Assembly: GCA_022059125.1 (NCBI GenBank)
Contig: JAEUWY010000016.1
Location: forward strand, 310,001 to 374,000
Direction: 5' to 3'
Length of the DNA stretch: 64,000 bases
From: Corynespora cassiicola
Lineage: Eukaryota; Ascomycota; Dothideomycetes; Pleosporales; Corynesporascaceae
How positions within the stretch are numbered: the first letter of the stretch is position 1; every line of letters starts with the position of its first letter. Positions 33,746 to 44,778 of this stretch are shown here, one piece after another. Both the position numbers and the translations under genes were made by a program. A model generated the notes under the pieces. That model was not told where the DNA came from and ran no database searches. It saw only the letters and a program-made list of their open reading frames with translations.

Positions 33746-35161
33746 CTAAGAGTCATCCTCATCATTCTCGCCGTTCAACTCCCGCCGCCGCTTCAACATC
33801 TTTGCCAACTCACTCTCACCTTCCTCCTGAGCCAGACCCACACTTGCGGCCGAAGTCCTACGCTCCGTAGTAGGAGGCGCCACCTTCCTAAGCCGGGACC
33901 GCTCTGTGGCCGCAGACGGCACAAAGGGCGAAGAATACTGCTGCGCGAGCGGGGGCTGGTGGATCGAGCCCCGCAGGCGAACGGCTGGGGCGGGCGCTCC
34001 ACCCGTGGCCGGCACCGTGCTGGCCGTGGCCTTTGACTCGGCGAGGGCCTGGGACTCGTGCTCGGGCTGGGTGCGCGTGCCAATCTTGAAGCGGCCGTAA
34101 TTTGTGTTCATGGGGGTCTGTGAGAAGTCGGGAAGTGGCGGGGGCGTGGGCTTCGGGGCCGGCTTGAGGGGCTTGGTCGAAGCTTGGGTAGTGGCGGTTT
34201 TGGGGGTAGGTAGTGGCGGGGGAGGCGGCGGGGCGGGGATACCGGCTGCGGGGGAGGCGGGAGGTGATAATTCGGTGACTGGAGAGGGCTTCTTTCGGGC
34301 TGCCATGATGGCTGGTGGTGTGGATGGTGGGGGAGTCAAGGGAGGGGATGTGGATCCTGCCGAAGACACCCGTGGCGAGGAGAAATACCCATCACCCGTG
34401 CCCCTACTCCTAGTCCTGCCCATGTCCATTCCCATTCCCATGCCCATACTCCTGCCACTGCCACGGCTCGTGCCACTGCCCATACCTGAGTGCGATGAGT
34501 ACGTCGTGGTAGTGAATTCATATTGATGCAACATACCTCCTCCACGCCGTGTGGTATCTTCTCCCATGATGTCTGGTCGAGGGATTTCCATTGAGGCCCG
34601 AATAGCAGCTTCGACGTCAGCCCTTTCTCGCGCCTGTTGGATACGTGAGAATTCTTCTGAGCTCTGGCGTGTGGTGAAAATAACCTCTTGTTCAAATTTC
34701 GCATGGCTGGCTGCGCGAGACTCGTCCATCGACATGGACATAACCCTTTGCACGTTTTGCTCGTGGAGCTCTTGCCGACGAGCCTCAGCCAAAGACGCCT
34801 CTCGGGCCTTTTCCAAGGCCTCCTGATGTTCCATGTGCCGCTTGTACGCAGCCAAAGATTCTTCCTGGGCTTTCTTCATCTCCATTCGCTGGAATTCTTC
34901 GTACTTGCGGTACTCTCGAAGACTCTCTTCGCGAGCGTTGTCGATCTCTCGCTGCATGGCCAATTGTTCTTGGGCGTCCCAGTGACTACGCTGACACCTA
35001 TCGCAGAGGCCTTCCTCGGTTATACGGCTGAAAATACACTGTGTTGATGGATTATCGGGGTCGCAGTTGATGCCCCGGCTACGCGCTGTAGCGCAGTACT
35101 CGATGTGGTCCTCCCGGGCGTGGGTGCAGTCATGCGCCCAACGCTTGGTGATGTGGCACAT
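33746..35161 (-). CDS. Coiled-coil, proline-rich protein of unknown function
   Basis: 471 aa in one exon. The N-terminus has a Cys/His cluster (MCHITKRWAHDCTHAREDH, then EYC, NCDP, QCIF and LCDRCQRSHW) that could bind zinc. Residues about 80-200 are a long charged helix rich in Glu/Arg/Gln (REIDNAREESLREYRKYEE), likely a coiled coil. A Gly/Met/Ser/Arg low-complexity segment (SMGMGMGMDMGRTRSRG) follows, then a proline-rich tract (PAPPPPPPLPTPK) and a basic C-terminal end (ELAKMLKRRRELNGEN). The C-terminal element recalls actin-binding or SH3-partner proteins, but this is only compositional. Divergently transcribed from the complex I 24 kDa gene. Confidence 0.7.
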   Translation of the reverse strand: MCHITKRWAHDCTHAREDHIEYCATARSRGINCDPDNPSTQCIFSRITEEGLCDRCQRSHWDAQEQLAMQREIDNAREESLREYRKYEEFQRMEMKKAQEESLAAYKRHMEHQEALEKAREASLAEARRQELHEQNVQRVMSMSMDESRAASHAKFEQEVIFTTRQSSEEFSRIQQARERADVEAAIRASMEIPRPDIMGEDTTRRGGGMLHQYEFTTTTYSSHSGMGSGTSRGSGRSMGMGMGMDMGRTRSRGTGDGYFSSPRVSSAGSTSPPLTPPPSTPPAIMAARKKPSPVTELSPPASPAAGIPAPPPPPPLPTPKTATTQASTKPLKPAPKPTPPPLPDFSQTPMNTNYGRFKIGTRTQPEHESQALAESKATASTVPATGGAPAPAVRLRGSIHQPPLAQQYSSPFVPSAATERSRLRKVAPPTTERRTSAASVGLAQEEGESELAKMLKRRRELNGENDEDDS

Positions 35162-35803
35162 GCTGTAGAGAATGTAGTGTGTTGCTGGATCGAAATGCAG
35201 GGTATGGCGGAATAATTTAAATAGCAGAAATCATAACCATTGTTGTAGCAAAAAAGCAATGAATGGGCGGGGAAGAATGACTGCCATGGCTTGTGAAGAA
35301 ACACGGCTATATAGCAGACTGTCGGTGAAAGTACTGCAGAAGAAAATGGAATAGTCACGCTGCTGCGTTGGATTGGACCCGCTGCTACGTTGATGGTATA
35401 CATGCTAGTACAATTCACTACGGGGAGGGTCGAGCAGACGTGGGATGCAGGGATTGGCCGGCGCGGGTGGGTACGCAAATGAGGCGAAGTGTATTGTGCC
35501 AAGCATTGTGATGAGGCGTTCAATCACGATATGAAGGGAAGAGCGGCTATGTAACGACGCGGGATCTGTCGATTCTGTATAAGTCGCATACCGATGCACC
35601 TGTTCAGGGCGCCAGAGACACGACACAGCGCGGAGATGGAGGGGATGAGGTGAGGTCCGGGATCGAAGGCCTCCTGACCGACGTGATGACAAGCCCCTTG
35701 CGCTGATTGGCCGCTTTGCCGATGCAAAGCGCCAAGATCGAAGCAGCTTCATCGTTGACATCTTCAATCAACGCCATCGCCTCCGACCCCAATCACGCCC
35801 ACC
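35162..35803. promoter_or_regulatory. Divergent promoter region
   Basis: 642 bp between the ATGs of the Pro-rich gene and the NADH dehydrogenase subunit. GC-rich near 35620-35760. No clear TATA box for the respiratory gene. No other feature. Confidence 0.45.
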
Positions 35804-36805
35804 ATGGCCTCCAAGCTGACCCCCTTCGTTTTCCGAAGCGCTCCACGGGCCCTGCGACAGCTTCAGAAGACCCAATGGCGGGCCTTCAGCCTCACAGCGC
35901 CTGCGCGGAGCGACTCGCTCATGGTGGTAAGTAATTCACGACCCGCAGCCCCAATTGCGCCGCTCACGCTTCCGCCAGCACCGCAACACGCCTGAGAACA
36001 ATCCCTCGATACCCTTCAAGTTCACGGCCCAGAATGAGGCCATCATCAACGAGATTCTCGCCCGGTACCCCTCGCAGTACAAGAAGGCGGCCGTCATGCC
36101 CCTTCTCGACCTCGGACAGCGCCAGCACGGATTCACAAGCATCAGCGTCATGAACGAGGTTGCGCGGTTATTGGAGATGCCCCCGATGCGCGTGTACGAG
36201 GTTGCGACCTTCTACACCATGTACAACAGGAACCCGGTCGGCCGATACCACGTCCAGGTTTGCACGACGGTGAGTGCGCATTTAGGACGGCTACGGCGGC
36301 AGCTGCTAATGACAATCCCAAGACCCCTTGCATGCTCTGCAACAGTGACGCCGTCATGAAGGCTTGCGAGGAGACGCTCGGCATCCACCACGGCCAGACC
36401 ACCGAGGACGGTCTCTTTACCTTGACTGAGGTCGAGTGCCTTGGCGCCTGCGCAAACGCCCCCATGGTCCAGATCAACGACGACTTCTACGAGGATCTCA
36501 CCTACGACACCACCTCCTCGCTGCTCAAGGCTCTCAAGAATGCGGCTGAGAAGGTTGGCACGAAGCCTGGAGAGACTGGCCTGGTTGGCGGCCCTGGCGG
36601 CTTCTACATGGAGGGCGACGCCGGCAAAGTTGCGGGCGAGGCGGCAATTGCTGAGCAGCAGCGGGCATACGAAGCCAAGGGCGTCAATGTGCCAACGCCC
36701 GGACCCTTGAGCGGAAGGGCGAGCTGCGAGCCCGCTGGCGGCTTGACCTCGTTGACGAGCGAGCCGTGGGGCAACGAGACGCTCAGGAAGGATGGTGAGC
36801 TGTAA
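35804..36805 (+). CDS. nuo-24: NADH:ubiquinone oxidoreductase 24 kDa subunit (complex I, NDUFV2)
   Basis: Mitochondrial matrix-arm subunit that holds the N1a [2Fe-2S] cluster next to the NADH-binding 51 kDa subunit. Exons 35804-35926, 35979-36269 and 36323-36805 give 298 aa. The N-terminus is a presequence ([20 protein letters not shown], many Arg and hydroxyl residues, no acids), followed after intron 1 by [15 protein letters not shown]. The thioredoxin-like domain has [20 protein letters not shown] and [18 protein letters not shown]. Cluster ligands are Cys in VCTTTPCMLC and [17 protein letters not shown]; intron 2 (53 nt) lies between CTT and TPC. The C-terminal tail is longer than in mammals ([15 protein letters not shown]). 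Confidence 0.96.
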
Positions 36806-37756
36806 ACTAGTATATATGTACGATCACCGCCTTTTAAAAGAGTCATTAGAACTGACCAATCACCAGCATTTTGTAGAAAACTGCAATACCATTTCATTGA
36901 AGCTTCATCCGCGGGTTATTAGTGTGAGCTTGGAAAGCATATTCTGCCGTGAACGACAATGTGACATGAGACTTCACTGAGCTACCAGCCCCTGTCTGCT
37001 TGGCTCTTCAAGGGCCTTGTAATTCACCAGCTTACGGGGCCGTCACATTTGTCATGAAGATGAATGCCGATCATCACCAACCGTATAGACGTACACCTGA
37101 ACATCAACATCTCGACCAGATCACAGCCTATACCTGCTACTTTGGAAGCGAGCCTTGTCCTGGTCAGCCTGATGCTCACGTTAAATTCAGCAATCGTCTC
37201 CAATTCCTCCCCGGATATGCTGGGCTGCGATGGCAATGAAGTCAGCGCCTCTAGGTAGTGTTATATCTGTTGGAATTACGAGCACGAATATGTGAAGGTG
37301 AGCTTATATCTATTAGTCTATAGATGGCCGAGTTTGTACAGGGCTGTGGGTCATGCGTATTAGCAGAAGAATGAGTACAAGATATACTGGATAGTGGGAG
37401 GTAGACTACAAATAGAGGCAGCCTAGCATCGTGATTTAATAGAATTGCATCTTGAGTACCATGCCAATACGTATCCTTTCTTGACTAGGTGACGCCCGGA
37501 TAGCCAGCCAGTAACAGCATGGTTGTATCGAAACATGTCCATCAAATCAGATTGGAGTCCGGTTGATTTTGACAAAGCACAGTAAACACCTTATAAACCA
37601 CTCCGGTCTATTGGTCGGACTCATTAGGGAGGTTGTGGAGTGATAGAGCTCGGCATGTGATGTGCGCACGGGCCATATGACAGCGCAATTCCGATATCAC
37701 TTCCGCGGCTCAACCCAAACATTTGCGCCGTCCCACCTCACTCCACCATAACCACC
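36806..37756. other. Intergenic region
   Basis: 3' UTR of the complex I gene and promoter of the TLS1-like gene. 37260-37470 is relatively AT-rich. No convincing frame or repeat. Confidence 0.5.
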
Positions 37757-38954
37757 ATGGAAGGCGAGATATCCGAGGCACGGGTGCGCTTTAAGCGCCG
37801 CAAGACGAACAACGCGAAACGCATCCGCCACGAAGCGGAGCCCGCCTTTGCTTCCGAATCGCAGTCTCCCGACGCTGTCACACCAGCCGAGGCCGACGCC
37901 GCCGCCTTGCCGGGTACGCCCAAGGACGATGACGACGAAACTGCTTCCAGTCTGCGCGAGGCCCTCCGCTTGCGTAAGCGCCCGCGCGACCGACTTCGGG
38001 AGGCTGCACGCAGAGCCGAGGAGGCGACCAGGGCAGAACTGCAGGTGCAGACGGATGCGCCAAAGCAGGATGTTTACCGGAGCCGCTTTGTCGCACAAAC
38101 TGGGCAGAACCTCGGCCTGGAGGACAAGCAATTGTAAGTCCCGCCCGTTTTGTCGCCCCTCAGTCTTGATCTCCGTCGTTGCAGAAGGAGGCTAATGGTA
38201 CAGGGACGTATATGTAGAAGCCTCCATGGCTGAGAAGAACAACCGCCTGTATGGCTGGCCAATCCCTAAACACCTCGAGGTTGTCGCCGCACGCATCAGA
38301 GCCGATCTTGAGAATGGCACGTCTCTGGCGGTTTCGAAGCCAAGGGCATCTGCGATTACACCAGAGGTCACAAAGGACGGGTTGACAGGCGAGGGTCGCG
38401 TTACCGATGACAGGCACGCCGCAGGCATGGGCAGGTTGCATGAGGTCGATCTTGGCCCCGACGCCACTGCGCGCAACATACAGCGTACCGAAGAGGCCTG
38501 GAAGAGACTGGAGGGTGGTCAAGTCGGGTCTTTGGAAGACACCTCCAAGGTGCGCCTGGGCCGCGACGGAAAGCCCCGCCGACGACAGAGAAGGACCAGT
38601 GAAGACATTCGGCGCGACCAACTGGTGGAGGCCGTTCTCAGCGAGGCAAAGTGTATGTTCAAACTCTCAATCCTGGTTTGAATCATGCTAACATCTACAG
38701 TGGGCTATTTCGGAGAAGAGCGCCAGCCTAGTCCAACCGCCGACAATGACGCCGACAACGACGAAGCCATGGCGGAGAAGTTCCGTCAAGAATTCCTTGA
38801 GTCTATCGAATCCCAGAAGCAACGCAGGCCCGCCCCTCCACCAGGTGCCAAAGGTGCCAAAGAGGCGCCCAAGGGCCCCAAGCTCGGAGGTTCAAGGAGT
38901 GCACGAGCCGCCATGCGCTTGCAAGAAGAGCAGGCGGCCAAATCGAAGAGGTAA
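37757..38954 (+). CDS. TLS1 / C9orf78 family protein (spliceosome-associated, telomere silencing)
   Basis: 359 aa from exons 37757-38133, 38204-38652 and 38701-38954. Family pattern: an acidic/basic N-terminus with a SLREALRLRKRPRDR helix, then YRSRFVAQTGQNLGLEDKQLDVYVEASMAEKN, matching the RF..QTG.....DK.M..Y.E core of the Hep59/TLS1 family. Fission yeast TLS1 affects telomere length and heterochromatin through splicing of shelterin messages; human C9orf78 is a late spliceosome component. GMGRLHEVDLG and the RRRQRRTSEDIRRDQLVEAVL segment continue the family. The C-terminus is Lys/Ala/Pro-rich and disordered. In the last intron, donor GTATGT (38653) restores the frame, whereas the nearby GTGTAT would not. 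Confidence 0.82.
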
Positions 38955-39949
38955 CCTTGTATCGTGGATTTTCAGTTCTTGCTGTGATTTGTTTCATACA
39001 CATCCAGCAGCAGCATTATCGTTGTTCGTCGATTAACACATTGTATTAGTGAGGCTTTGCCCGATGGTTACAGGATCAATGATGGAAGGATGCTGCACCC
39101 ATCCGAGTGGAGGTCTACGTCTGTCAAGAAGACGCCCTGGTACACGAAGTAGGGTGGGATATGGATATGGATATGGAAACAGGATGCAGATCGTTCATGG
39201 ACGCATTTGCCTATCCATCATTGGTCTGCACGTTATTCCCGCGGCTGTTGGCTTTGCTACGATGATAACAAACCAGCTGGAATGACAGCGGATCGACGAT
39301 GGCGTATGGGCGGGACATGCGACCCGGCCTGCCTTTCAGGGCACCCTTCTGGCACAGCCACCTTTGCATCATCAAAGGCCTCACGGCCCTGCCAGAGGGG
39401 AAACACACATGTAGGAGTAGGGAACTATCACGTCCAATGAGATACCCAACCCCAAGGCATCACGCTTTGGCTCTTTCATACCTACACCTCTCCCACGAAC
39501 CCCAATATTCTTTCCTACTAGCTCTTTTACAGATAAATGAAGATACCCATCCCTAATATCTGCTTCCCTCACTCTGACGTACATACTCCCGCCAAGCCCG
39601 CCAAGCCCTCCGCGCCTGCACACCCCAGCCCAGCCCGTCCTCCGCCCCCGCAAGCAACAAAGCTTGACCTCTGGGCTGACGTGAGTGTTGCTCTGCAGCA
39701 CGCAGCACGCTCGCCAGCGGGCGCTGCCAACGGGTTCAAGAAGCGCGGCTTTTTCGCTCGCGGGGGCTTGGAGGGGACAAGCTGTCTTGAGGAATCCACC
39801 TTGACCTTGATTTTGCTTTGCTTTGCTTTGCTTTGCCTGCGCTTGGGGTGTGCGATACGATACTACACTATATTGTACTGTACTGTACTGTGCTGTGCTG
39901 TACCTGGAAAGGGACGAGGCTGGGTTGGATCGAAAACATTGTGAACGCC
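38955..39949. other. Intergenic region with pentanucleotide repeats
   Basis: A frame from ATG 39537 (MKIPIPNICFPHSDV) runs 136 codons, but its product is Pro/Ala low complexity and then reads through the microsatellites, so it is not called. The region just before the next gene holds TTTGC and TACTG repeats (see repeat entry). Otherwise no feature. Confidence 0.5.
39811..39906. repeat. TTTGC and TACTG/TGCTG microsatellites
   Basis: About five copies of TTTGC near 39812-39836 and about seven TACTG/TGCTG units near 39872-39903, within 100 bp of the start codon of the small membrane protein. Likely in its leader or promoter and prone to length change. Confidence 0.7.
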
Positions 39950-40340
39950 ATGGGCATCAACCTCGACGCCGCGCCACTCTTCCGCCGCGCGGGCGGAGGG
40001 GGGTCCTCGGAGACGCCGTACCATCCGGCTCCGTCTGTGGGACATGAGCTTGGAGTCATGTTTGGGGGGTTTGGGACGATGTTGCTAGGTTAGTTGTTCG
40101 GTCCCCTTTTTTCTTTAGCGGCGCTGTGGGTTGGACGTGGGAAATGGCTGGTTTGTGTGCTGATTGGTGTGTACAGGCGCGCTGCTGTTTTATCTATGGT
40201 GGAGGGTTAGGTTGGCGAAGGATATAAGGGAGGAGGAGGAAAGGATTAGGGGGTTGAAGAATAGGGGGTTGTTTGATGAGGGGAGGAGGGATGCTGCGGT
40301 GGGGGAGAGGGAGAAAAGGGAGGGTGTGAGTGAGATTTGA
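39950..40340 (+). CDS. Small single-pass membrane protein
   Basis: 100 aa, exons 39950-40088 and 40177-40340 joined across an 88-nt intron (donor GTTAGT, acceptor TACAG). The N-terminus is MGINLDAAPLFRRAGGGG. One membrane helix (VMFGGFGTMLLGALLFYLWW) spans the intron site. The C-terminus is highly charged (RVRLAKDIREEEERIRGLKNRG) and could form a short coiled coil facing the cytosol or matrix. The join restores both the helix and the frame, which supports the model. No family recognised; size and layout recall small mitochondrial or ER membrane assembly factors, but this is a guess. Confidence 0.6.
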
Positions 40341-40693
40341 GAGAGAGATGGTAAGTGTGCTTAGGCTGGATGAAATTTGGGTGTTTTGGCAGTGGTGTAA
40401 TGATCACTTCTTCCATGTGTTACAACGAGTTCGATATCCGATGAATGCAACGATTTCATGCATTTTATGTTTGGTTTGCTCGTTCGCTTGTTTGTCGTAA
40501 CTGTAGTCGTACACGTTCCAATCCCAATTCCATATCAAGTCGTTGCCTATCCGTGAAGACGTATAAAAAACCACATTACCCCCAAGAAAAACACAAGTCG
40601 TACAACTCTCCAAAAAGAAACACCGACGGGATACCCAGGTTGCCCCAAAACAAAAACAGACAAAAAAAGAAAAACAAATCGTTCGGGCATCAA
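40341..40693. other. Intergenic, convergent 3' ends
   Basis: 3' UTRs of the small membrane protein gene and the gene on the opposite strand. A-rich on the plus strand (40560-40680). No feature seen. Confidence 0.5.
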
Positions 40694-41335
40694 CTACGCC
40701 CCCTGCCTCGCCTTCTCCGCGCAAATCAACGCAATGATCCGGCTGAGCTCTGCGCTCTGGTTGAACTGCTCCTGCTTGACGCTCTCCTCGACGTCCTCGC
40801 TCTGCGCAATGTCGTTGCTCACCTTGAGCATGCGGTTCTGCAGGGTGAGCAGCTTGGTCAGCGTATTGTCCAGGAACGGAGCCGAGAAGGTGATGTTGGT
40901 CGGCGACTGGCCCGACGGCGGGAGCCTCATCTCGAGCTTCCGCGGGGGCTTGCGCTGCTGCTGCTTTGGCGACGTGGGGGTCGGGGGCTGGGAGCTGGGC
41001 CTGTCAATGAAGAACCATAATGTCAGTAATTTTCTTATTTTGCATGGCTTTTTTGGAGGGTTCGTGTCACGAGAGGAGGCTGGCGGTCAGGAAAGAGCTT
41101 ACTTTTCGCGCTCGACAAAGGTGTAGTTCTCTGCCATTTCGGCGACGCGGTTTGCGATTCGCGAGGCCATGATTTCGTAGGGAGAGGCGTGGACGGCGCC
41201 GTTGGCGGCTTGCACGGCGTTGTTGGCTTTCGGGGACTTGGGGCCGTTGGCCGTCTTCTTTGCGGCGGCGGTACGCGAGGCGGGCGTCTTGTTGGTGGTC
41301 CGCTGGACGGGGGCGGAGGCTACTGAGGCAGGCAT
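40694..41335 (-). CDS. Conserved-looking small protein, function unknown
   Basis: 179 aa from exons 41335-41103 and 41000-40694. The 102-nt intron (donor GTAAGC, acceptor GACAG) restores the frame at VEREK/PSSQ. The N-terminal 50 residues are Ala/Lys/Thr/Pro-rich and disordered. SPYEIMASRIANRVAEMAENYTFVERE looks helical. The second exon begins with a Pro/Gln/Lys linker and ends with a helix-forming segment (FLDNTLTKLLTLQNRMLKVS, then EESVKQEQFNQSAELSRIIALICAEK) with heptad-like Leu spacing, suggesting a small coiled-coil complex subunit. I do not recognise the family. Confidence 0.68.
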
Positions 41336-41900
41336 CGTGATTGTTTGGTTAAGGGTTCAGGAGGTCAGATCTGGGATATTGGTTAGCATGTGTGATGCAC
41401 GTGTGATATAACAACACCGGGCGGGAGCTCGCGTGCTAGCGCCGGGTACGGGGAGGGAGGCTGGAGAGCAGTCGGTGAATGCGTAGAGCATGGGCAGACT
41501 CACATTGAAGGCAGCTAGGCGGTCCGGGGTGCAGCAAAGTAGGGCGGAGTGGATATGCGAGATTGGGGGATTCGAGCACGGAGTGGATTATTATCGGAAG
41601 ATGGGATGGAAAGAGGACAGGAGAAAGGCGCGAGGGCTGATTCTTGACTCTGGTGCCACAGGAAAGTTGGAAGCAAGCGCCACACACTACGTCATCCGAA
41701 CCAGATCGCGACGGGTGGGGCCCACGCGATCGCCGACGTTCCAGCCCTCTCCCTTTCAAGGCGCGCGTCCGACACACGTCAACTCGAACACCGAACCCTT
41801 CTCCGCCTTTCTTGCGGGTCCAGACATGCTTCGAGAGTTGAATGACCGCTTGATTTGAGTTTCGAACAGCTTCAGCTCTTTGCTCATCTCGACTGCTACC
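41336..41900. promoter_or_regulatory. Divergent promoter region
   Basis: 565 bp between the ATGs of the coiled-coil protein and the acyltransferase. Several overlapping GC-rich frames here lack protein-like features. No TATA box evident. Confidence 0.45.
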
Positions 41901-44211
41901 ATGTCTCCTGCCATTAAGAAGAAGAAGGATGACTTGGGCGCCGGGCTGAGAGTGTCCCAGGACAATATTGCCGCGCATCCTGCCGGTCCGCCCAAGTATG
42001 GCCAGCTGTCGCAGGCAGAAAGAGCATTTACGCTGGCGTCGACGTTTTTGTCCGGAGTTCTTGCGTACGGTGGCCCCCTTGAGCATGTCGCATTGTAGAC
42101 GGGATGGAAGCTGACATCCGCACAGAATCAGCGCCTCGCAGTTTCTGGGGGCGCCACTAAAGCTCATCGACCCTACGTTCTACGAAGGGTACATGGCTTA
42201 CACCAAGGAATGCTTTGCAATTCTCATCACATGTCTGACACAGTGGTGGGCGCCCACTGTTGTTAGAGTGAGTGGTGATTCGAGCATGATTGGCCAACTC
42301 ACCCAGAAGAAAGATGGCAGTTTGCAATGCAACTTCGCCGACCGCATGGTGCTCATGGCAAACCATCAGCTGTACACGGACTGGTTGTACCTTTGGTGGA
42401 TTGCATATACCAACAACATGCATGGCTTCATCTACATCATCTTGAAGGAATCGCTAAAGAACATTCCCATCATCGGTTGGGGAGCTCAATTCTATAATTT
42501 CATCTTCTTGTCTAGGAAGTGGGAACAGGATCAGAGCACGTTCAAAAGGCACCTTTCCAAGCTGAACAACCCCAAGGATCCAATGTGGCTGATCATCTTC
42601 CCCGAGGGCACCAACCTGTCGGCTGTCACGAGAGAGAAGAGCAAGCAATGGGCAGAGAAGAACGGTCTGCAGGACATGAAGCATCAACTTCTTCCCAGAA
42701 GCACTGGACTGCGGTTTTGTCTACAAGAACTAAGAGAAACGACCGAATGGCTTTACGACTGCACGATTGCTTACGAAGGCGTACCACCCGGTCAGTTTGG
42801 GCAGGACATTTTTACACTCCGATCATCCTTTTTCGAGGGCCGCCCACCCAAATCGGTGAACATGCACTGGCGACGTTTCCACATCGATACGATTCCCCTC
42901 AACAACACAAAAGCCTTCGACGTGTGGCTGCGAAACCGATGGCGGGAGAAGGACTACATGCTCGAGTACTTTAACCGGCATACCCGCTTCCCAGCCGAGG
43001 AGTTCTGGAAGGATCACCTCGACATGGGCGATCGCAGCTCGCAGAGCCAAAGTATCCGCAGCGTGCCCAGACCCGCCGTGACCATCGAGACCGAAGTCAA
43101 ATCAGGAAACTGGAACGAATTTGTCAAGATTTTTGCGCCGATCACCAGCGTGATGATGGCGCTAACAGTCGCCTACGGAGCTTCTCCGAGCGATCTACCA
43201 ATACCAGGAGGCACCGAGTTCTTCGAACAGCACATGAAAGCCCTGCTCAGCGGAGGCGAAATGAAGGGTCTACCCAGTCCAGACGAGCTGGAGAAGATGA
43301 TAGAAGGTGCTGCAGAGATAGGCGCGAAGCAATCTGCGAGTCCACAGAATGTGGGACAGGTGCAGAAGCTGACCCAGGAGAACTTGGCCAAGCTTGTCAA
43401 AGAGACTGCGCTCAAGAATGGCATGGTTATGCCGGGTAGCCTGAGGAGGGCTCACACTGCACTGCCTCCCCCACCCACGAAATCAATGGCGGCGCCCTCC
43501 AAGTTGGCGCCAAGAGCAAAAACGACAGTGACCATGCCCAATGCTGCAAAACGCTCTGCTGCAGCTCCGATAAAGAAGCCAGCAGCTAAGCCGGTAGCTA
43601 AGCCGGTAGCGAAGCCTGCAGTGAAGCCAGCAGCAAAACCAGTAACCCGACCAACGCCAGCAGCAGCGGCGAAACCAAAGCCTAAGCCAGCACCTCCCTC
43701 GGGTGAGATGCAGGAAGTCATGACCGCGTCAGGTGTCATGATCAAAATCCCCAAAGCCCAAGTCGAAGAGGCCAAGACGACTGGCACAATAGTTACCAAA
43801 GATGGAATTACCATCAAGATTGGCAAAGATGAGATTGAAGAAGCACAAAAGAACAAGGGCAGCACGGTCATGACTTCCGGTGGTATACCCATCAAAATCA
43901 CTCCCAGTGGGGCTATCACTATGGAGCAAAAGCCGCCTCCGAAGCAACAGCCTGCCAGGGTAGTTCCATCAGCAGCCAAGAAGAGTGTTGCGCCAACTGC
44001 AACTCCAAAGGCGGCTCCGAAGGCAGCTCAAAAGGCGGCACCCAAGTTGAATGGAGCGCCACAGAAACCAGGCATACCCAAAATCACGCCCAAGGCGTCG
44101 GCGCCACAGCCGATTCAAAAGGCTCCCGCGAACGGGGCGGTGAAAAAACCGGCAAACACGCCGGTGAAAAGTCAGCCTGCAAAACTGCCAATCAAAAAGT
44201 CTGTCGCGTAA
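41901..44211 (+). CDS. Lysophospholipid acyltransferase (LCLAT/AGPAT type) with repeat-rich C-terminal tail
   Basis: 749 aa from exons 41901-42064 and 42126-44211. ER-membrane PlsC-domain enzyme expected to transfer an acyl group to a lysophospholipid. Motif I is NHQLYTDWLY (the NHxxxxD histidine and Asp), motif III is IIFPEGTNLS, and KESLKNIPIIGWGAQFYNFIFLSRKW is motif II. A hydrophobic segment near residues 45-60 (STFLSGVLAISASQFLG) is the N-terminal anchor. After residue about 390 the protein departs from the family: a second hydrophobic stretch (IFAPITSVMMALTVAYG), then a long Lys/Ala/Pro tail with AKPVAKP repeats and three copies of a GxxIKI motif separated by EEA helices. The usual family length is about 380-420 aa, so the tail is an unusual extension, unless the 3' half is a separate gene. 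No splice or stop signal suggests that. Confidence 0.88.
43564..43692 (+). repeat. AKPV/AKPA minisatellite inside the acyltransferase gene
   Basis: Tandem 12-nt units encode AKPV, AKPV, AKPA, VKPA, AKPV and similar, in the same frame as the enzyme. It forms part of the disordered tail. Confidence 0.75.
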
Positions 44212-44778
44212 TGTATCAGTCAGATGTTTGTATTGATCCGCTGGTCGGAGCAATGATATTTTCACCTCAAACGTGCTCGATGGTATGACGCCCGAGGCAG
44301 GACAGCTGAATTGTGCCGTTATCATCGTCAGCCATCCTGAGGCATACGAAACGAGTCAAAGAATTTGAATGGATAACATGATTTAATAGCTGCATAGGAA
44401 TGTAGCAACCTGTACGAAAGAGAAACACTTTGAAAGTAGAGAGTAGCAATTTATGAAAGGTGGCATCTTTATTTCGTTTGCAATGTGAATGTTAAGGTGG
44501 CCCCTACGGTGCTGCCGAACCCGTCCCAACCGCCACTTGTGTCATCATTTGTGACCCCCCTACGCATAAATGTGTCCACTAAGGCGAGGCAAAAGGCCTG
44601 TTGTGTTTATTATTGTGAAGCGAATGCCCCCGGGTCACTCAAGTGCAATTCCAGAATTTAATATGAATGTTGAACAGGTGCCCCTTCCTAATCTCCCATA
44701 ATATATAAATCCCCCTACTCCGTCTGCAACCCTTTTTCTCCCATCGCCCAATCCTCTACAGCGAGGACTACGCCCAAG
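44212..44778. other. Intergenic region with TATA box
   Basis: 3' UTR of the acyltransferase and promoter of the secreted protein gene. An ataatatataaat box at 44698-44710 lies about 70 bp before ATG 44779. No TGACTC is found near it. Confidence 0.6.

Noticed and set aside
39537..39944. Plus-strand frame of 135 codons (MKIPIPNICF)
   Set aside because: Product is Pro/Ala low complexity followed by translated microsatellite; the next ATG (39950) begins a better-supported spliced gene.
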